A DNA stretch of 64,000 nt. Source: Taenia hydatigena (lineage: Eukaryota; Platyhelminthes; Cestoda; Cyclophyllidea; Taeniidae). Positions 14,271-27,122 of this stretch are shown piece by piece. Positions within the stretch are counted from its first letter, which is position 1. Each line of letters begins with the position of its first letter. Both the position numbers and the translations under genes were made by a program. Under the pieces are notes generated by a model. The model saw only the letters and a program-made list of their open reading frames with translations. It did not search any database and was not told the DNA's origin. The stretch covers positions 4,529,543-4,593,542 of the forward strand of contig JADWOT020000006.1 of assembly GCA_036345935.2 (NCBI GenBank), in the 5' to 3' direction.

Positions 14271-17200
14271 TTTTGACTGTTTGTTTAACGCATTATTTTG
14301 ATTACGTGGGCACTGAAGAGTACTTTAAGCCCTAGGGAATTGGGACGTCTTTCACGTCACGACCTATTGTACTTTGACTTACCCTCCTCTGAGTCTACAT
14401 AGCTGCTCAGTTTACTTGGGATGAAGAAAGCTTCCACTCAGGCGATTGGTTGAACTTTCAGTAACTATATCTTTTTTTGAAGGGAGATGATAGATATACA
14501 CTGTGGATGGATTCAAAATTCACACTGAGTGTCAAAAGATTCACTATTAATTATCCGACTGCAAATGAGCTGCGTAGAGCTAATTTTAATAGGCACAATC
14601 AGCGACTACAGGATCACGAATTGTGTGGGTGTACAACGTAACGCATCATGAATTGTGAGCCCGAGTAATGCATCATGCCACTCTCCTCAAGGCGAAAGAA
14701 GTTATTTTATTGGGGCAGAATGTATGTTGCCGGTGTAAAGAAGGGCTGGTTGACCACTGGCATGGCCCAACTGCCATCCCACCCAGTGGAAGCACAATCG
14801 CGAAGCCTTAAGTTCCTCGGAGACCACAACGAAGGCTTAAACGAATGGTCAAAGTGTGGCCAGAAAATACTACTTATAGAACTCGTTGTCTTAATTTTTG
14901 GGTGTGAAAAAGAAGCCGGTTCAAAGAGAGCGAGTCTAAATTAGGCCAAATTGACATGAAAATGCACTAAATTCAAAAGTACTTCTTGACAAGTCACGTG
15001 GTCACGTGGTCACGTTTTACAGGCAGAATATTCCTCCCCCCACACCCCCTCCCCCCAATTGCCATGTTTTCACGCCTACCCGCGGATGACAGGCTGAACC
15101 ACTGTCCTCAGGCAGCGTATGTCGGTGTCAGTGCTAGGATCTTTTGCAGTGAAGCTTTTTTTCACCAAGCTAAACAATCACCATCACATAGGGTAGCTTC
15201 GTTTTAGCATCATGTTTACCAAATCAGCACTATCAACATTCTCACATTTATAATCGCCAAGTCGAGTTTCCGTGTGGGCGTTGTAATACACAAAGTGGCC
15301 TACCAGCCACACTGGACAACTGTTTTTCAGTGTTTACAGCGCCCACTTACAGACAGTGGATGTGCTGGTTGACCGTTTGACCACTTAACCTTCCTTATGC
15401 AGCTTAGGCGCCTCTCTCCTGCCCAATTAGTGGCATACTGGGAAAGACAAACTCTAAGCTCAACAGACCATGCAATAAAGTTAGTCGAGACACTGTTTGT
15501 GTGCCTACCCTAGGGAATCAAAAGTGGACTGACTTTGCTTCTGCGCAGTTATCCTCAATTTGGTCTCCAGTGTCTCAGTTTTAAGATAAGCTATGCAAAA
15601 AAAAAACAAAATCTGAGCCAGCACCTTAAATCAACCACCTCTATCGACTGCAGGGCATGCTGGTGGCCTGAGCCACAGAGGTCGGAATGGAACTCCGGCT
15701 TGAAGTGGTTTAGCTGAACATGTGCAATGGCTCACGGCATCACTTTTCACTGTTGTTGCATAAAGGAATTCCGTAATTTGCTAGGTTTAAATTGTTTAAT
15801 TCTTCGTTTCGGTATCACGAGCACATAAGGCTCTGTGATTGTACTGACCTCCCGGCCGTCGGTGGTCACCTGAACCTTCTGTGCATCGACAACACACTTT
15901 ATGCCTTTCTTTCAACTTCAAGGAGAACTAAGGGCTACAAAACCTGTTTGAACTTGAAACAGCAGTTAGGATTGAGCCTATGCCAATATCTTGATGGTTT
16001 CAGTGGCTAACAGACAAAATAGATAAGATTACATAACGTTTTGTGTGTCCAAGGGTCAGAAATGCAAAGTTGTGACTGTTGCCCCTATAGAATCTGCTTT
16101 TACTGTGTGCTGATGTGAATGTGTAACAGGAGATGAAAGGTGTAAGCTTGAGAGTGTAGCATTTGGCGTCACCCTTGCAGAAACGATTAGCCGTGCCAGA
16201 GACCTTTTGGTCATGTTATCAGTAGGCGAAAGACGCAGAGTGACAAGACAGCAGAACATCAAAGTGGAAATCGAGACCGCTGAGATTGAACAGGTAAATA
16301 GAGAAAGGGTCTTTTGGTTGCATTGCTTCTCACTTTGTCCCTTGGTCACTCTTTTAATTTGGCCGTCACAACGAAGTCGATGCCCTAAAAACCTGAGCTT
16401 GAAGATCATCTGAGTACTTTCCATTGAGCCTAATAGTTAGCTGGTATAATGCCGTTAGTGCAGCATTTCAATGTGGTGAATCTGCGGATAATATCCTCAC
16501 TTTAAATCCCATTGAAGTGGCTAATTTTGTTGATGCTGCTTAAGACTAAGGGATGTTCTGAGGCGGATGGATTTGGGTTGTTAATCGCTATTCAAAAGGC
16601 TATTTATCTACGAGTAGAGGCGTTGGAGTTTGCACGCAATTCAAAGTAGTGCTCCAGGGCTAAGATATGGTATCCGCTCCTCCACTTCATCCTCATTTAA
16701 GTGTTACTCTTGCGTTCATTCGGGTTCCATTCGGCTACTATGGATATTTAAGCAGCACAGGTATTGCCGACACTAAATATGTTAGTTTTCCTCTCTTAGA
16801 ACATAAATTGAGGTGATTGGCTAGTTGGGCCGGACTGACGTAACCACCCAAACTACAACCTTTGCTTTGATAATCAGGAAAAATTAAAGGCGTTTAAACT
16901 CATTTAGAGAAAGTGCTTTCACAGATATCGCCATTTAAGCTCTCTTAGGAGCTTTAATGACTTACCATTGAGTATGCTGATCGACAGAAAGTAATAACGC
17001 CCCCCAAAACGTACCTAAATACTTTTTGTTTATGTTCTATCAGTTGTTTAAAAATAGTTGCTTAAATAATGTAAACCGATTCACTGCTGTGGTGGCACGA
17101 ATAATCAACAAATTCAAGCAGTTACGCCTACCCAAGGGTGCGAGCATTGACTTAGTTTGCCCCTGCAACGTACAGCATCATTGTGGAGTCGGAGGTCCTT

Positions 17201-18421
17201 TTGATTCATTTAACCTAACTTTTTATCTCGCAGACATGAAATATTTTCACTGGGGACGCGGAGAACATAAAATTTTGTAATATCTCTTAATAATTACTAA
17301 TTAGCCACAATATCCATTCCATCCAAAGGCTACTTCAACCTTCCAAATGCAGTATTATAGTGGAGGATTGAATTCTCAGGGTGACTAACCGACAACGCAT
17401 CCATGATTAAACATTTTTGGTTTAACCAAAGAAGACTGCAGGTAGACATGTGTGTGACGTCAGTAATTCCAGACGGACGATGCTGATTCATAGAATCGGA
17501 CTTAGAAAAGCCTTTCTAAACATTCTCAGGGATCCTTTCAGTATCACTGAAGCTAAAACTGTCGAATCGTGAACTGGCAGCCTGGTCTTTAATCTGAATA
17601 GTTTGGTGAGTGAAATAAAACGACTACCAAGAGCCAGGCATACAATAACGCTCCATTTTGCCATTCCATTATTGTGAATATTTGAATAGAATCGACCACT
17701 TCATCCGACTTGAGTAGCATCGCAGAGGAGAAAATAACAGTTGCTAACACACTATTCTTTATTATTGTCCCAACAATAACGTCACGCTTGGATCTGTCAA
17801 TTACCGAGTATGTCTGAGGACCACGCATTTACTGAGGTAGAGTGATTCCTTGAAGTGGTTCTCCGGGACTTCCCTTAGTCAAAAACGGCATCATACTAGG
17901 ACTGAAATCACATTGCCGACGTATAGAAGAGCTGGTAGTCCAGGAGTCATTCTGCTCGGCGGAAGGACAATCAGTGGAGACATGAGTACCTGCTAAACAA
18001 AGATGTAAATCACTTGATGCCCTGGTTTCTATCTCCCTTAAAATGGCAGTAATGCATGGACTTGGGTCCATATGCCTATCCTTACTAAAACAATTTTATC
18101 AATGTGTTAAAAAAAGGTCATGAAACCGTAACACCCCCTCCAAATTCAGGTCATGAGATTAACCCGGGGTTTGATGTCACAGCTTAACCCCTTGTCAATC
18201 TGGTTTGAGTTTAAGCTCATCCGGTACAACGAAAACACCCCTCAGGACCTGATTTTTTCATCAAATTTATTCCATACCACCGAGATCCACCTTTGAAAAA
18301 GTTAGCTAAGTTAAAGATAACTGTTGAAGTCTCACTTCACTAGGCAACGGCAATCTTTAAAGCCAGCAAATAGTAATTTGGGAATGTGGATTAGAAGCGA
18401 CAATTCAACACATGGAAGGTC
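14271..18421. other. Intergenic, no gene recognised
   Basis: No supported exon. It contains a short tandem CACGTG cluster (14,993-15,016) and a C-rich run at 15,033-15,057. The minus-strand frame of 122 codons at 16,056-16,424 overlaps a plus-strand frame, has no recognisable domain and is not called. Confidence 0.4.
14993..15016. promoter_or_regulatory. Tandem CACGTG (E-box) cluster
   Basis: Two perfect CACGTG palindromes (14,995-15,000 and 15,003-15,008) and a partial third (CACGTT at 15,011) repeat with an 8-bp period. CACGTG is the core bound by bHLH-zip factors (MYC/MAX, USF, MITF/TFEB families). No promoter is evident nearby, so a regulatory role is inferred only. Confidence 0.25.
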
Positions 18422-18611
18422 TGCAGCGTCCCGAGACTTCCTTGAAGGCAATAAAAGGCATAGTGCTAGGGCAGAATATATATGTTCAATAAACAGAGTC
18501 AATGGGGTTGCTGGCATGGCCCGGGGGCCAGCTCCACGCGGCTAAAGGCAATATGGCCACCTAAGTGACCGATAACGAGACTGAAACCGGCAAGTAGAAC
18601 AAAGTATTACA
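18422..18611 (-). mobile_element. Solo LTR of the TRIM-like family, diverged
   Basis: About 190 bp matching the family in reverse orientation: a CGTCCCGAGACTTCCTTGAA start, an AGAATATATATGTTCA centre, the GCTGGCATGGCCC block, and an end in ACAAAGTATTACA. Bounded by TG and CA. The flanking 5-mers (AGGTC and GGGTT) match at only 3 of 5 positions, which fits an old insertion. Confidence 0.7.
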
Positions 18612-20039
18612 GGGTTTATTTGGCTCGTTCTTGTCGACGTGCCTGTCCCCCCATGGTTTCGGACGCTCCCACTCTGACGTGGCCAGAGTGTTGGCAACTT
18701 TATCACACCCTGCTTGGCCTCTCCCCCTCCTCCTTTGTCTCTGACAGGCCTGAGATTCTGGATGCGAATTGGTTTAAGCCGCCCACTGGTTTTAAGCTTC
18801 GTTTCAAAGAGAACTGAGTCTAACCTCTGGGATGTACACTAAACCATCCTAATATGTATCCATATCTGCAATTTCGTAGACTTATTTAGGGTATATAAGC
18901 TAATACAACTGGGTTCTGAATGCGTAATATCATCACTACCTTCTTAACTGACAATTTCTGAGGCGAGGTAGCTTCGACTCCACCGTATGATTGGGTTATG
19001 AGCATTTCGGCATACATTAGATGTTTCGTTTGTGGCTTCTCTTAGACCTGTGATGCTAAAGTAATCAAAACCAAATACGAAGTAAAACAAACTAATGGAG
19101 TCATAGACTTTCTATCTCCATTTAAAGTCTTCTGAAACAATATATTAGCCCTTTCAGAAGGTTCAGTTTGATTAATGATCTATTCCGATGGATTCTGAAG
19201 TCGGTACTACACTACTTTGTAAGTTAACTGGCCAGACTTTATTCGATGGACATTTACTTTAGCCTTGTGCATGCAAATGTCACCAATAATGTTGAGATTC
19301 CATCTGCTGCAGACGAGAAAAAAGCCTCTAGTTCTCCTTGGACGTAAAAATGAATGTGAATGAACACTGATGTATAGCTCGTGCTGACCTATTCCCGAAG
19401 TTTGTAGTTAGTGCTGCTGTGCTTTAAGCTACTTTCCATACATGGCTAAGGACCTAATAATTACAGCTAATCTTTAGTAACCTCACCAACGGTAAATTCC
19501 AAAGGGTATCAGCAATAGGAATCAAACCAGATGACTTTATAATCTCCGTGTCTAATGCGGTAATCAAGTTCGGTAAACCTAAAATCTTTTGCCTCTTAAA
19601 TGTTTTGCTCATTCCCTTCAAATCTAGACCCTATCATCAGCTAGAGAGAGGCTATAGCTATAGAAAAGCATGTAATGAAATGCGGTTTCGGTCGAAGCGC
19701 CCTGCCATACTCCTCCACTGAGCACAAAGGATCGGAAGTAAAATCACTAACATTCAGATCCCCCGACGAATGCCAAGAAAGGTTTTAGGAATCAAAAACA
19801 CAACGGATAGACAGATATGGCGATGTATTTAAAGTACTTCCCACTTAAATACAATCACAATTTAGAGCTCTAAAAGTCTGACTCGTATGGATGAATGGTA
19901 CCTGACACAAAGTATTCACAGTAAAAAAGATAATAGCGAAGACGGAGGTAGGAGAATAAGGAAATTGAGGTCGGTGAAGGCAGTAATTCTACTGGGAGTC
20001 TAATGGAAGATGTCTCCTCTTCATTATGCAAAGAAACGT
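18612..20039. other. Region downstream of hexokinase, 3' UTR at its right end
   Basis: The part nearest 20,040 should contain the hexokinase 3' UTR on the minus strand. The complement of AATAAA at 19,238-19,243 is a distant poly(A)-signal candidate only. No other gene is supported. Confidence 0.3.
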
Positions 20040-22153
20040 TCACAGGCGTGCACATGCTATTATAGAGTCCGTAGGCCTGGTGGCTGCGGCTGCAATCGCG
20101 GCAGCACCTTTTCCACTGCCATCCTCGGAGAGCCTCAATCGGAACTGAAAGCGAGAGAGACGAATGGAAATAGCGCACTTGTAAGTTAAGTCGAAAACCC
20201 CTCAGAAATGGCGCGTGCCTTAGCCCTCCTGTTTGTGAAATTCTGCCTTGTGCTAGCCAATTAGAATACTGCTTACGTGACGCGCGGGCAAAAGGAAATA
20301 GTACATTTCTAGGGGGCGCTGAAACTATTCGAATACGCGTTATACATGTGTACTTAATTAGCGAATATGTGCTACCATCCAAGTGCAAAGGCTAGATAAA
20401 ATCCTTTTAACACTTACATGCACAAAATCTGGCTTTAACTTGTCAATTATATCCGTCATGCGTTCTCTAAATCTTGGATGGAATTTGTACAGCGATCCGT
20501 CAATGCCGACAGTAACCTGAGGACGATTTAGTCTATGCATCAGAGCGGAAATACCTAGGGGGCAAGAAATGACACCGATTACTTCTTCGAATGTATGTGC
20601 TCAAGTTAAAGTTGTAAAGTTTTGAACACTCACCAGCTCCCGCAAGGTAAGCGGCTCTCTTTGAGACGCATTCACATGCCAGACGAACTACACGATCATC
20701 GATGGGATCCACAATAGGCAATTTCAAGTCCTCTGTCAAAACGGAATGGGTGCTGTAGAACAGGTGGGGCGGATCACTGAAAAAGACAAACAAATTAATC
20801 AACTTGTTGTAAAAACCTAATTGATACGATCATCACATTTGCACGCACCGCTCCGTTTCAGTGATCATTTTGGTGAGAAAACCACCTTGATGTAGGAGTT
20901 GATCGGGCATTTCGCCTCTGAATAGAAGGCCTCTTTTCACAAGATGCATAAGAATGATTCGGACAAGTTCACCCAGATACATGCCTGAAACCATCTTTTC
21001 ATATCTGAAAACAAAAAAGCGACAAATTATCCCAAGGCAGATTAATAAAATAAAGAACAACTGTTATGAAAACCCACATTTGTTTTCCGGGATGAAGACT
21101 ATTGTGATCCAACTCAATATCAAAGTCGGTGAGGTAGGGTTTAAGTTCACCATTTTCTCCGAAAGCTCCCCATTCAAGATTAATTATGACACTGTCCTCC
21201 TCCTTGGGACGTTTAACTGGATTCCTGCTTTCCATCTTCTTCATAAACTCAGAGGCCTCGATCTTCTCAATGTAAGCAGCGTTCGTGCCAGTTCCTGTTA
21301 CAGAAAGTGGTGAGAATTAAAAAGCAATTTGGTAACTTTAAAAAGTTAAATCTAACTTACCAACAATCAAACCGATAGCACACCGGGGGTCCTCCAGAGC
21401 ACAAGAGGCCAACGTCCCGACAGTGTCATTTACAACCGCAACGCACTTAACTTTAAGACCCTGAAGTACAGAAAATCTAGTAATATGTGGGATGCAATAG
21501 TAGAGTAATCAAGCGAAAGTAGGCGAAATTACAATTTCATCCGTGGCTTCTTGAAGCAATTTAGCTACATCGGAATGGACAGCATCCTTGACGTTGAACC
21601 CTTTTGTCCATCTCACAAGAATTGATTTGTTGAGAGCGTGTTGTTCACAGGGAAATGAGAAAGTAAAACCTAATGGAAGACTCTGATCCTCAAGTCCATA
21701 ACGTTTGAGAAAATTTTGAAGAGTCGAAGCAATATATCCAAAAAGCTACAGCATGTTTAACTAACAAAAGGACACTTACCTCTTTACTTGTACCAAGCAT
21801 ATTCTTTTGCGGAATCGCATAGGTTCGTTCATCAATCTTAGGATGCTGGCCATCTCCAGCAAGCGTTACGAGAAGTACACGATAATTAGTGCCACCAAGA
21901 TCCAAAGCAAGAAATTGGCCCTTTTCTAACCACAGTTAGAACTAGCAACAGAACTACCTTCTCCACTTGGAAACCTGGTGACAAACGAAGGGAACATTTT
22001 GATAGATGAAGATTCCCTTGTTTTCAACTTAAGTCCACGTACCATTGCATCGATAATTTTGTCCCTTATATTCGCATAATCTTCGATCCTCAAATTCATA
22101 GGTTCCAAGATTTTTTGGACTTCTTCGTAAACCTCATTATCAGAGAGCTCCAT
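20040..22153 (-). CDS. Hexokinase, complete, 9 exons
   Basis: ATP-dependent phosphorylation of hexoses, the first step of glycolysis, in the cytosol. Exons on the minus strand: 22153-21958, 21925-21780, 21745-21533, 21460-21361, 21294-21078, 21004-20849, 20776-20634, 20554-20418, 20144-20040. All introns are GT-AG and the phases join cleanly into 470 aa, the size of a single-domain invertebrate hexokinase. Visible signatures: the phosphate-binding [10 protein letters not shown] near residues 73-82, the hexokinase signature [13 protein letters not shown] near 137-149, the catalytic Asp in VVNDTVGT (about D197), [44 protein letters not shown] and the C-terminal [10 protein letters not shown]. 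The start is the first ATG; the frame stays open slightly upstream, but only with a TTG codon. Introns 1 and 2 are 32 and 34 bp; later ones are 66-273 bp. It is transcribed divergently from the GMF gene 3.6 kb away. Confidence 0.95.
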
Positions 22154-22688
22154 TTTGCCGTGCAATCCTGCCGAAGATCAACCTCTTTTATACTTCCGCT
22201 GGTTATGTACCATAAGATGCAAATCGATCAGATGAAACAAAGGTGAAGGAAATCACACACATTACTTTAAAAATGTAATAAATAAAACTAAAGCCCAACA
22301 ATTTTTAAAAATTTTTATATTGCTTTTATATCCTTGCAACTATTGTGCAGAAAAAGGCGACGTGGTGTCATTTCAAAGCGTCATATAATTTTATCAGAGA
22401 AACGGCTACAATATAAATATGTAAAGTACTAAAAATCGTTTTTAAAATTTACGAAAACAATGACATTTAGCCTTATCTTGCATATCAGGGCATTAAACAA
22501 TACGTCTTCATCAAATAATTTTGCCAATGATCATTGCCATGTCTGTCAATCTTTTTTAAAGCAGAAATTCTAAGGGGATTAATATTTGCCTTATTTATAA
22601 GGCTGGCTAAAAGCGCTAAAAAGGCATCACGAACACTCGCGGATGATTGCCTGATCTCTAGGACGGTGAAGCAATTTTTAATGTTAAA

Positions 22689-22874
22689 TTTAGCGTCCCG
22701 AGGCTCCCTTGAAGGCAACTGAAGGCAGAATACTAGGGCAAAATATAAATGTTAAACAGGCAGGGAGAAACGAGCTGCTGGCATGACTTGGAGGCCAGCC
22801 TGCGCAGCTAGGGCAACATGGCCACCTCTGTGACCCTGGCCGAAACTGGCAGCCCAAACAAACAAAGCATTGCA
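22689..22874 (-). mobile_element. Solo LTR of the TRIM-like family
   Basis: A 186-bp copy in reverse orientation, starting TTTAGCGTCCCGAGGCTCCC (the expected terminal TG is TT here) and ending AACAAAGCATTGCA. The middle holds GCTGCTGGCATGACTTGG and the GGCCACCTCTGTGACCCTGG block. Flanking 5-mers TTAAA and ATAAA agree at 4 of 5 positions, consistent with a mutated target-site duplication. Confidence 0.8.
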
Positions 22875-24546
22875 ATAAAGTCTTTTGAAAACTGAGATTA
22901 CTACAAGGTGCCTTAGGAACATGAAGATCTCTAGAGATTGGTTCCGAATTTGCTTATGAGAATCAGTGAATGGGTTAATTTTTAAGAATGCAGCAGCCGC
23001 GAGCTCATGTGGTGCACGCTAACCGGAGGAGTGAATTTATGTTACGTTAAGTGACTAGTAAAAATGTTTTGGTTGTTATAAATACCATTTTCCTTGAGAA
23101 TGCTCTTTCCGCTAGTCTAGTTTCTAGTAGTTTGCAATTAAGACTATTTAACGTAGTAGCTTGGATGCATCCGTCAGGTGGAAGCCAAGCGTTTTCTTGT
23201 ACACAGTAAATTTTGATAATTTGCTGCACCTACGTCAAGAGGTGTGCCGCAATCCAGCCTCAAAGGAAAGGTGGTACTTTGCAGCAATTCAACTGGGCAG
23301 ATGGATTAATAGCGTACGTCCTCTGTTGACCATAAAAAGAGGAAATAGTTATATGTTGTGGTGGGCTACTTAACGCAAGGCTCTCAAGCAGTTGCTTTTG
23401 CTTACTTTAAGACGAACTTCCTGAACTGGACATAGCGCTCACAGGTGCTGATCCTGAAAGTCATCTTTACGATTTGGCCATCTGCAAGGCATTGAGCATG
23501 TGAAAAACGGCTTGTACTATAATTGGACTAAAAGCGTAACCAAAATAGCCCTTGACTACATACCTTGACTACAGACGTGGATGCGACAAGCTTTTAACAT
23601 CAAATGAAAATACTCAGATCTAGAAGAGGCCTCATAGAAAGCACAGTCAGCCTGACGTCTACTGAGTAGGGAGGCTAGTACAGCTATGCAAATATAGAGT
23701 GATAAAAATAATCTCCTCAACAAACTACTTGGTTCGTCACATGCAACCCTGCACTCGACCATCCATGTTTAATGGAGTTTACATTACTAACGGGAGAAGG
23801 AAGGCTACAGTGAAAAAGCGTAGGCGCTTGAAAAGACAGGGGAAGACCATGCAATGGATGTTTATTTGAATGTACCGTGTGAGGTGAAAAGCGGTCAACA
23901 TGCGCCAACCTTATGACTAAGCAGGCGACGTTGACTGCTAGGGAGCCATCAAGCTTTGACTCCCCTGTAAACCTAATCCTCTGCACACCGTTAAAACGTA
24001 TGTCTAATAAAAGTGCCATCTTCTGATCATGGTGCCTCTCTCGAAGACATGGATTTAGAGGTAAAAAGGGGAAGAACTGAAAGCGTTACATACTGGCCGC
24101 AGATGTAATGAACTGCGTTAATGGCTTAAATCTCGGTTATAAAAAATGAGGCCACTTGAATGCCATCGCACCTTCGCTAAAAAAGTTACCTGCTAGGCTT
24201 TGTTAATGGTCCCCTAGGAAATTTTCAGGCTGATCTACCAATTTGGTTTAGTTACTATGCTTAACAAATCCTCTGATGCTTATAGGACTGCACATTTCTG
24301 AAAGTATGCGAAATTCTCACCAATTTTTAAGTCGCCATAGACGCCACTAGTGTAGCGCCTCAAAACCTCACTTAAGGCAAAATAAGACTTAATGCTCGGA
24401 AAGAGTATAAATATTCGGTGACCAGAAGGAGATCGGGCGAGAACAGTATGGCCGATCATGTAGCCCTTAAACGAAACCGAAAATCACATCAAATCAAACC
24501 CATTACATAGCTCTTCTTGAAACGTCGCCCTAGGCACTCCTCTTTC

Positions 24547-24706
24547 TGGTGTCCCGAGGCTCCCTCGAAAGCAAGAGAAGGCAGAATGCTAGAGTAGACT
24601 ATATATATTCAACGGACAGGGGAAAATAAGCCTACGCAGCTAGGGAAATACGGCCACCTCTGTGACCCTGACCGAAATTGGTAGTTCAAACAAACAAAGT
24701 ACTACA
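24547..24706 (-). mobile_element. Solo LTR of the TRIM-like family, internally deleted
   Basis: About 160 bp in reverse orientation: GTCCCGAGGCTCCCTCGAAA near the start, the palindromic ATATATAT core, then GGCCACCTCTGTGACCCTGA and an end in CAAAGTACTACA. The block that normally holds GCTGGCATGGCC is missing, which explains the shorter length. Confidence 0.75.
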
Positions 24707-25215
24707 CCCTTGGTCAACATCCCGCACCAGCCACCAAAACGTAACCAAGGCTGAACAAACGAGCAAACCATGCCAGTAACCAAATTTCTATTCAACTGAA
24801 GATACCTGAGCGCAACGTCACTTATCCGTCCTGACAAGTCCACTGGATCCGGAGTTTTTTAGGCTTGGAAACTGGATTTAGGGAAGAAGAATTTTACCTG
24901 CAATCACGCGTGTTCATAGCTATACGTTTGAACACCGGCCTAAAAATAAACGTATTAAAGGAAGCACGGGATTTAGCACAGTCCCGTGAGGAAATATGAT
25001 CGCGTCGATTTACATCGTCAAGATACTGTACGACGATACGATAACGGCACTTTTACACAATGGCTTGCGGTTACTTTTGCGTCCATTGTTGATAGCTTCC
25101 TCCCAGAATGCGGACCGGGGTAGCTATCGAAGATAGACGCTATTTTCAGGCCTTCTAGTACGGTTTGTCAGCGGTTCCTTTACACCTATCAAATGCACTT
25201 TCCATTGACACCAAT

Positions 25216-25400
25216 ATAGTGCCTCGAGATTTCTCTGAAAGCAAATGAAAGCATAATACCAACACAGAACATATGCACTTGCGAACAGAAGGAAATGAGG
25301 CCAGTGACATGGCCCACAGGCCGACCTATCCCACAAAGGTGAAATGGCCAACCAAACGCCCGTAAATGCAACCGTGAGCCAAACAAATTGTAAAGTATTG
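25216..25400 (-). mobile_element. Diverged solo LTR of the TRIM-like family
   Basis: Recognisable but strongly mutated copy in reverse orientation: CCTCGAGATTTCTCTGAAAG at the start, AGTGACATGGCCCACAGGCC in the middle, and CAAACAAATTGTAAAGTATT at the end. Boundaries are approximate. Confidence 0.55.
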
Positions 25401-25730
25401 GACTAACTTACTTTTATTTTAAATAACAAACTCCATCTTTGAATCACTTTTGTGTTACTTCTTTGTGAAATGCAACCGGTTTTCAAAGGCAGTACAGTTG
25501 CAATCCCAGCTTCCAAAGCGCTTAGCCTACTTGGATAGTTGGCGAAGTGCCTACACTAACCATTTATTCTCAAAAAAGACACGGTTTGGCCTTTATTTTT
25601 GAAAATAACTTTTTATTTTCTCAAATTATTAAAAGTAGTAGCATGTTTTAATCATTCGAGATACAGTCGCGAATTCAAGACGCAGATTAACTTATTGTTC
25701 CTCGAGTTGGCTTCTCGCTGTCTGCCATTA

Positions 25731-27000
25731 ATGGTAAACTAGTTTTAAAATCTACTCTTCAGAGTACAACACTTGTGTCGATTTCCGAAGATCTGACCAA
25801 AGCTTATCGATCGTTCAAATTCAGAAAAGCTAAAGGGTCGTGTGCAATCATAAGTAATTTGCTATTCTTGTTGATTATTTCTGCTAGACAAAATTAATGC
25901 AACATCGAGGGCAGTCGAAATTGAACAAGAAATAGACGTATCAAGAAATAGGTGTCCTTGTAATCTTTCCTAGGACCTCAAATTAGATGACCTGTCTAAC
26001 GAGCTGTGCCAGAGTGAGCCGAGATACGTCTTGATCATCTATGAATTTCATCACGATGATGGCCGCGTATCTTATCCATATTGTCTTATTTTCTCAAGCC
26101 CGAGAGGTATGTCAATGTCATATCTTGGTTCTTCTTTGAGTTTAGTCATTATGATACCGTCCTAGATCAAGTTAATTTACTTTAAGAATTAAGGTAATAA
26201 CTGCTATTCATCACTGAGTTTCAAGTACGTGTCGACTTCAATCTTCTCACCTACGCTCTTCATGGCAAAATTTCATCGGCTTAGTTTGCATCCTAATTCA
26301 GTTTTCTGATCAAGGAAATATGGGAGTTCTGCGCCATATGAGCGCGTATTATACCTGTTCTGCCTAACTGGATTTTTGTTTGCTTTGAAATATATCGACG
26401 GTGGTGGATAATTAACACCGTCATATTTTCGTCAACAAGGTTCGATCCCAAATAAGTTAATTTTGTACTCTCTTAACAATACCTTCCCGATCACATCTGT
26501 GCGTAGGGCTCTTCGCCAGTCTTCGGTGTCTCTTTCGTATTCTGGTGTCCAAGATCGAATAGATTTTTTTGTTATCTAGGCAGTCCCTCCAACCTCAAGA
26601 TGCTGTATGCTGGATCTCTCCACCATTTCATTGACGCAAGCCAGGTCACTAAGGTGAGTTGCACCGGGTACTTCTTCTTGGTTGTTTTCGGGCCACTTCA
26701 TTTTAAGTACTTCCCTCGTTTCTTGGCGTCTACTCAGCTTCAAATTCCAAAAATTGAATTCACCATTTCGGTTGCCTTAAGAGGCTGCTGTTTTTACAAC
26801 TCTCAGCAGAGTAGTTGTTTGCCGCTCACAAGAGTATCGTGGTTCTCATCTCCTAACCATTAGCCGCTGCCCCGAAGCTAAGATGCAGCTTCAACACCGA
26901 CCCAAACCCTCGCCCTCCCTTTTAGGTCTTTGAACTGCAGGATGTCGAGGACCTTAGCGAAGACTGGCTTAAAACCAAGATGAAAGAGAAGGGATACTAG
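25731..27000 (+). CDS. Glia maturation factor (GMF), ADF-homology protein, complete
   Basis: GMF proteins have an ADF/cofilin fold. They bind the Arp2/3 complex and promote debranching of actin networks in the cytoplasm. Exons: 25731-25733 (the ATG alone), 25763-25853, 25888-25937, 25974-26106, 26580-26653, 26926-27000. Phases join without a break to give 141 aa, the usual GMF length. Diagnostic stretches are SFKFRKAKG near the N terminus, PRYVLIIYEFHHDDGRVSYP in the middle, then CLIFSSPRG, MLYAGSLHHF and the C-terminal TKVFELQDVEDLSEDWLKTK, all matching vertebrate GMF position for position in spacing. The first three introns are 29, 34 and 36 bp; the last two are 473 and 272 bp. The start codon is inferred because exon 2 has no ATG and the only short upstream join giving Met-Ser-Thr is ATG followed by GTAAAC. 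Confidence 0.92.
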
Positions 27001-27116
27001 CAACGCTCGCTTTTTATGGGCTTTCCATTTGCTTTGATTGGCTCATTGCGTAAATTTTGTTAAGTAACTTTACCTTTCCTATGTATCGTAATATTTTGAT
27101 AATTTGCTTGGGTATC

Positions 27117-27122
27117 AATAAA
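27117..27122 (+). terminator. Poly(A) signal of the GMF gene
   Basis: AATAAA lies 117 bp after the GMF stop codon, at normal 3' UTR distance and before the convergent NOL7-like gene. Confidence 0.6.

Larger units (their letters stand above)
22154..25730. other. Divergent intergenic region between hexokinase and GMF
   Basis: Contains the presumed promoters of both flanking genes and three old solo LTRs (listed separately). On the minus strand a TATAAAA is present at 22,330-22,324, about 170 bp upstream of the hexokinase ATG, which is a reasonable but unproven TATA box. No additional gene is supported. Confidence 0.4.

Noticed and set aside
16056..16424. 122-codon minus-strand frame
   Set aside because: Overlapped on the other strand and without domain features; likely chance.
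19870..20388. 172-codon minus-strand frame downstream of hexokinase exon 8
   Set aside because: It is a shadow: the true final hexokinase exon (20,144-20,040) lies in a different frame inside it and ends GSGKGAAA...ARL.
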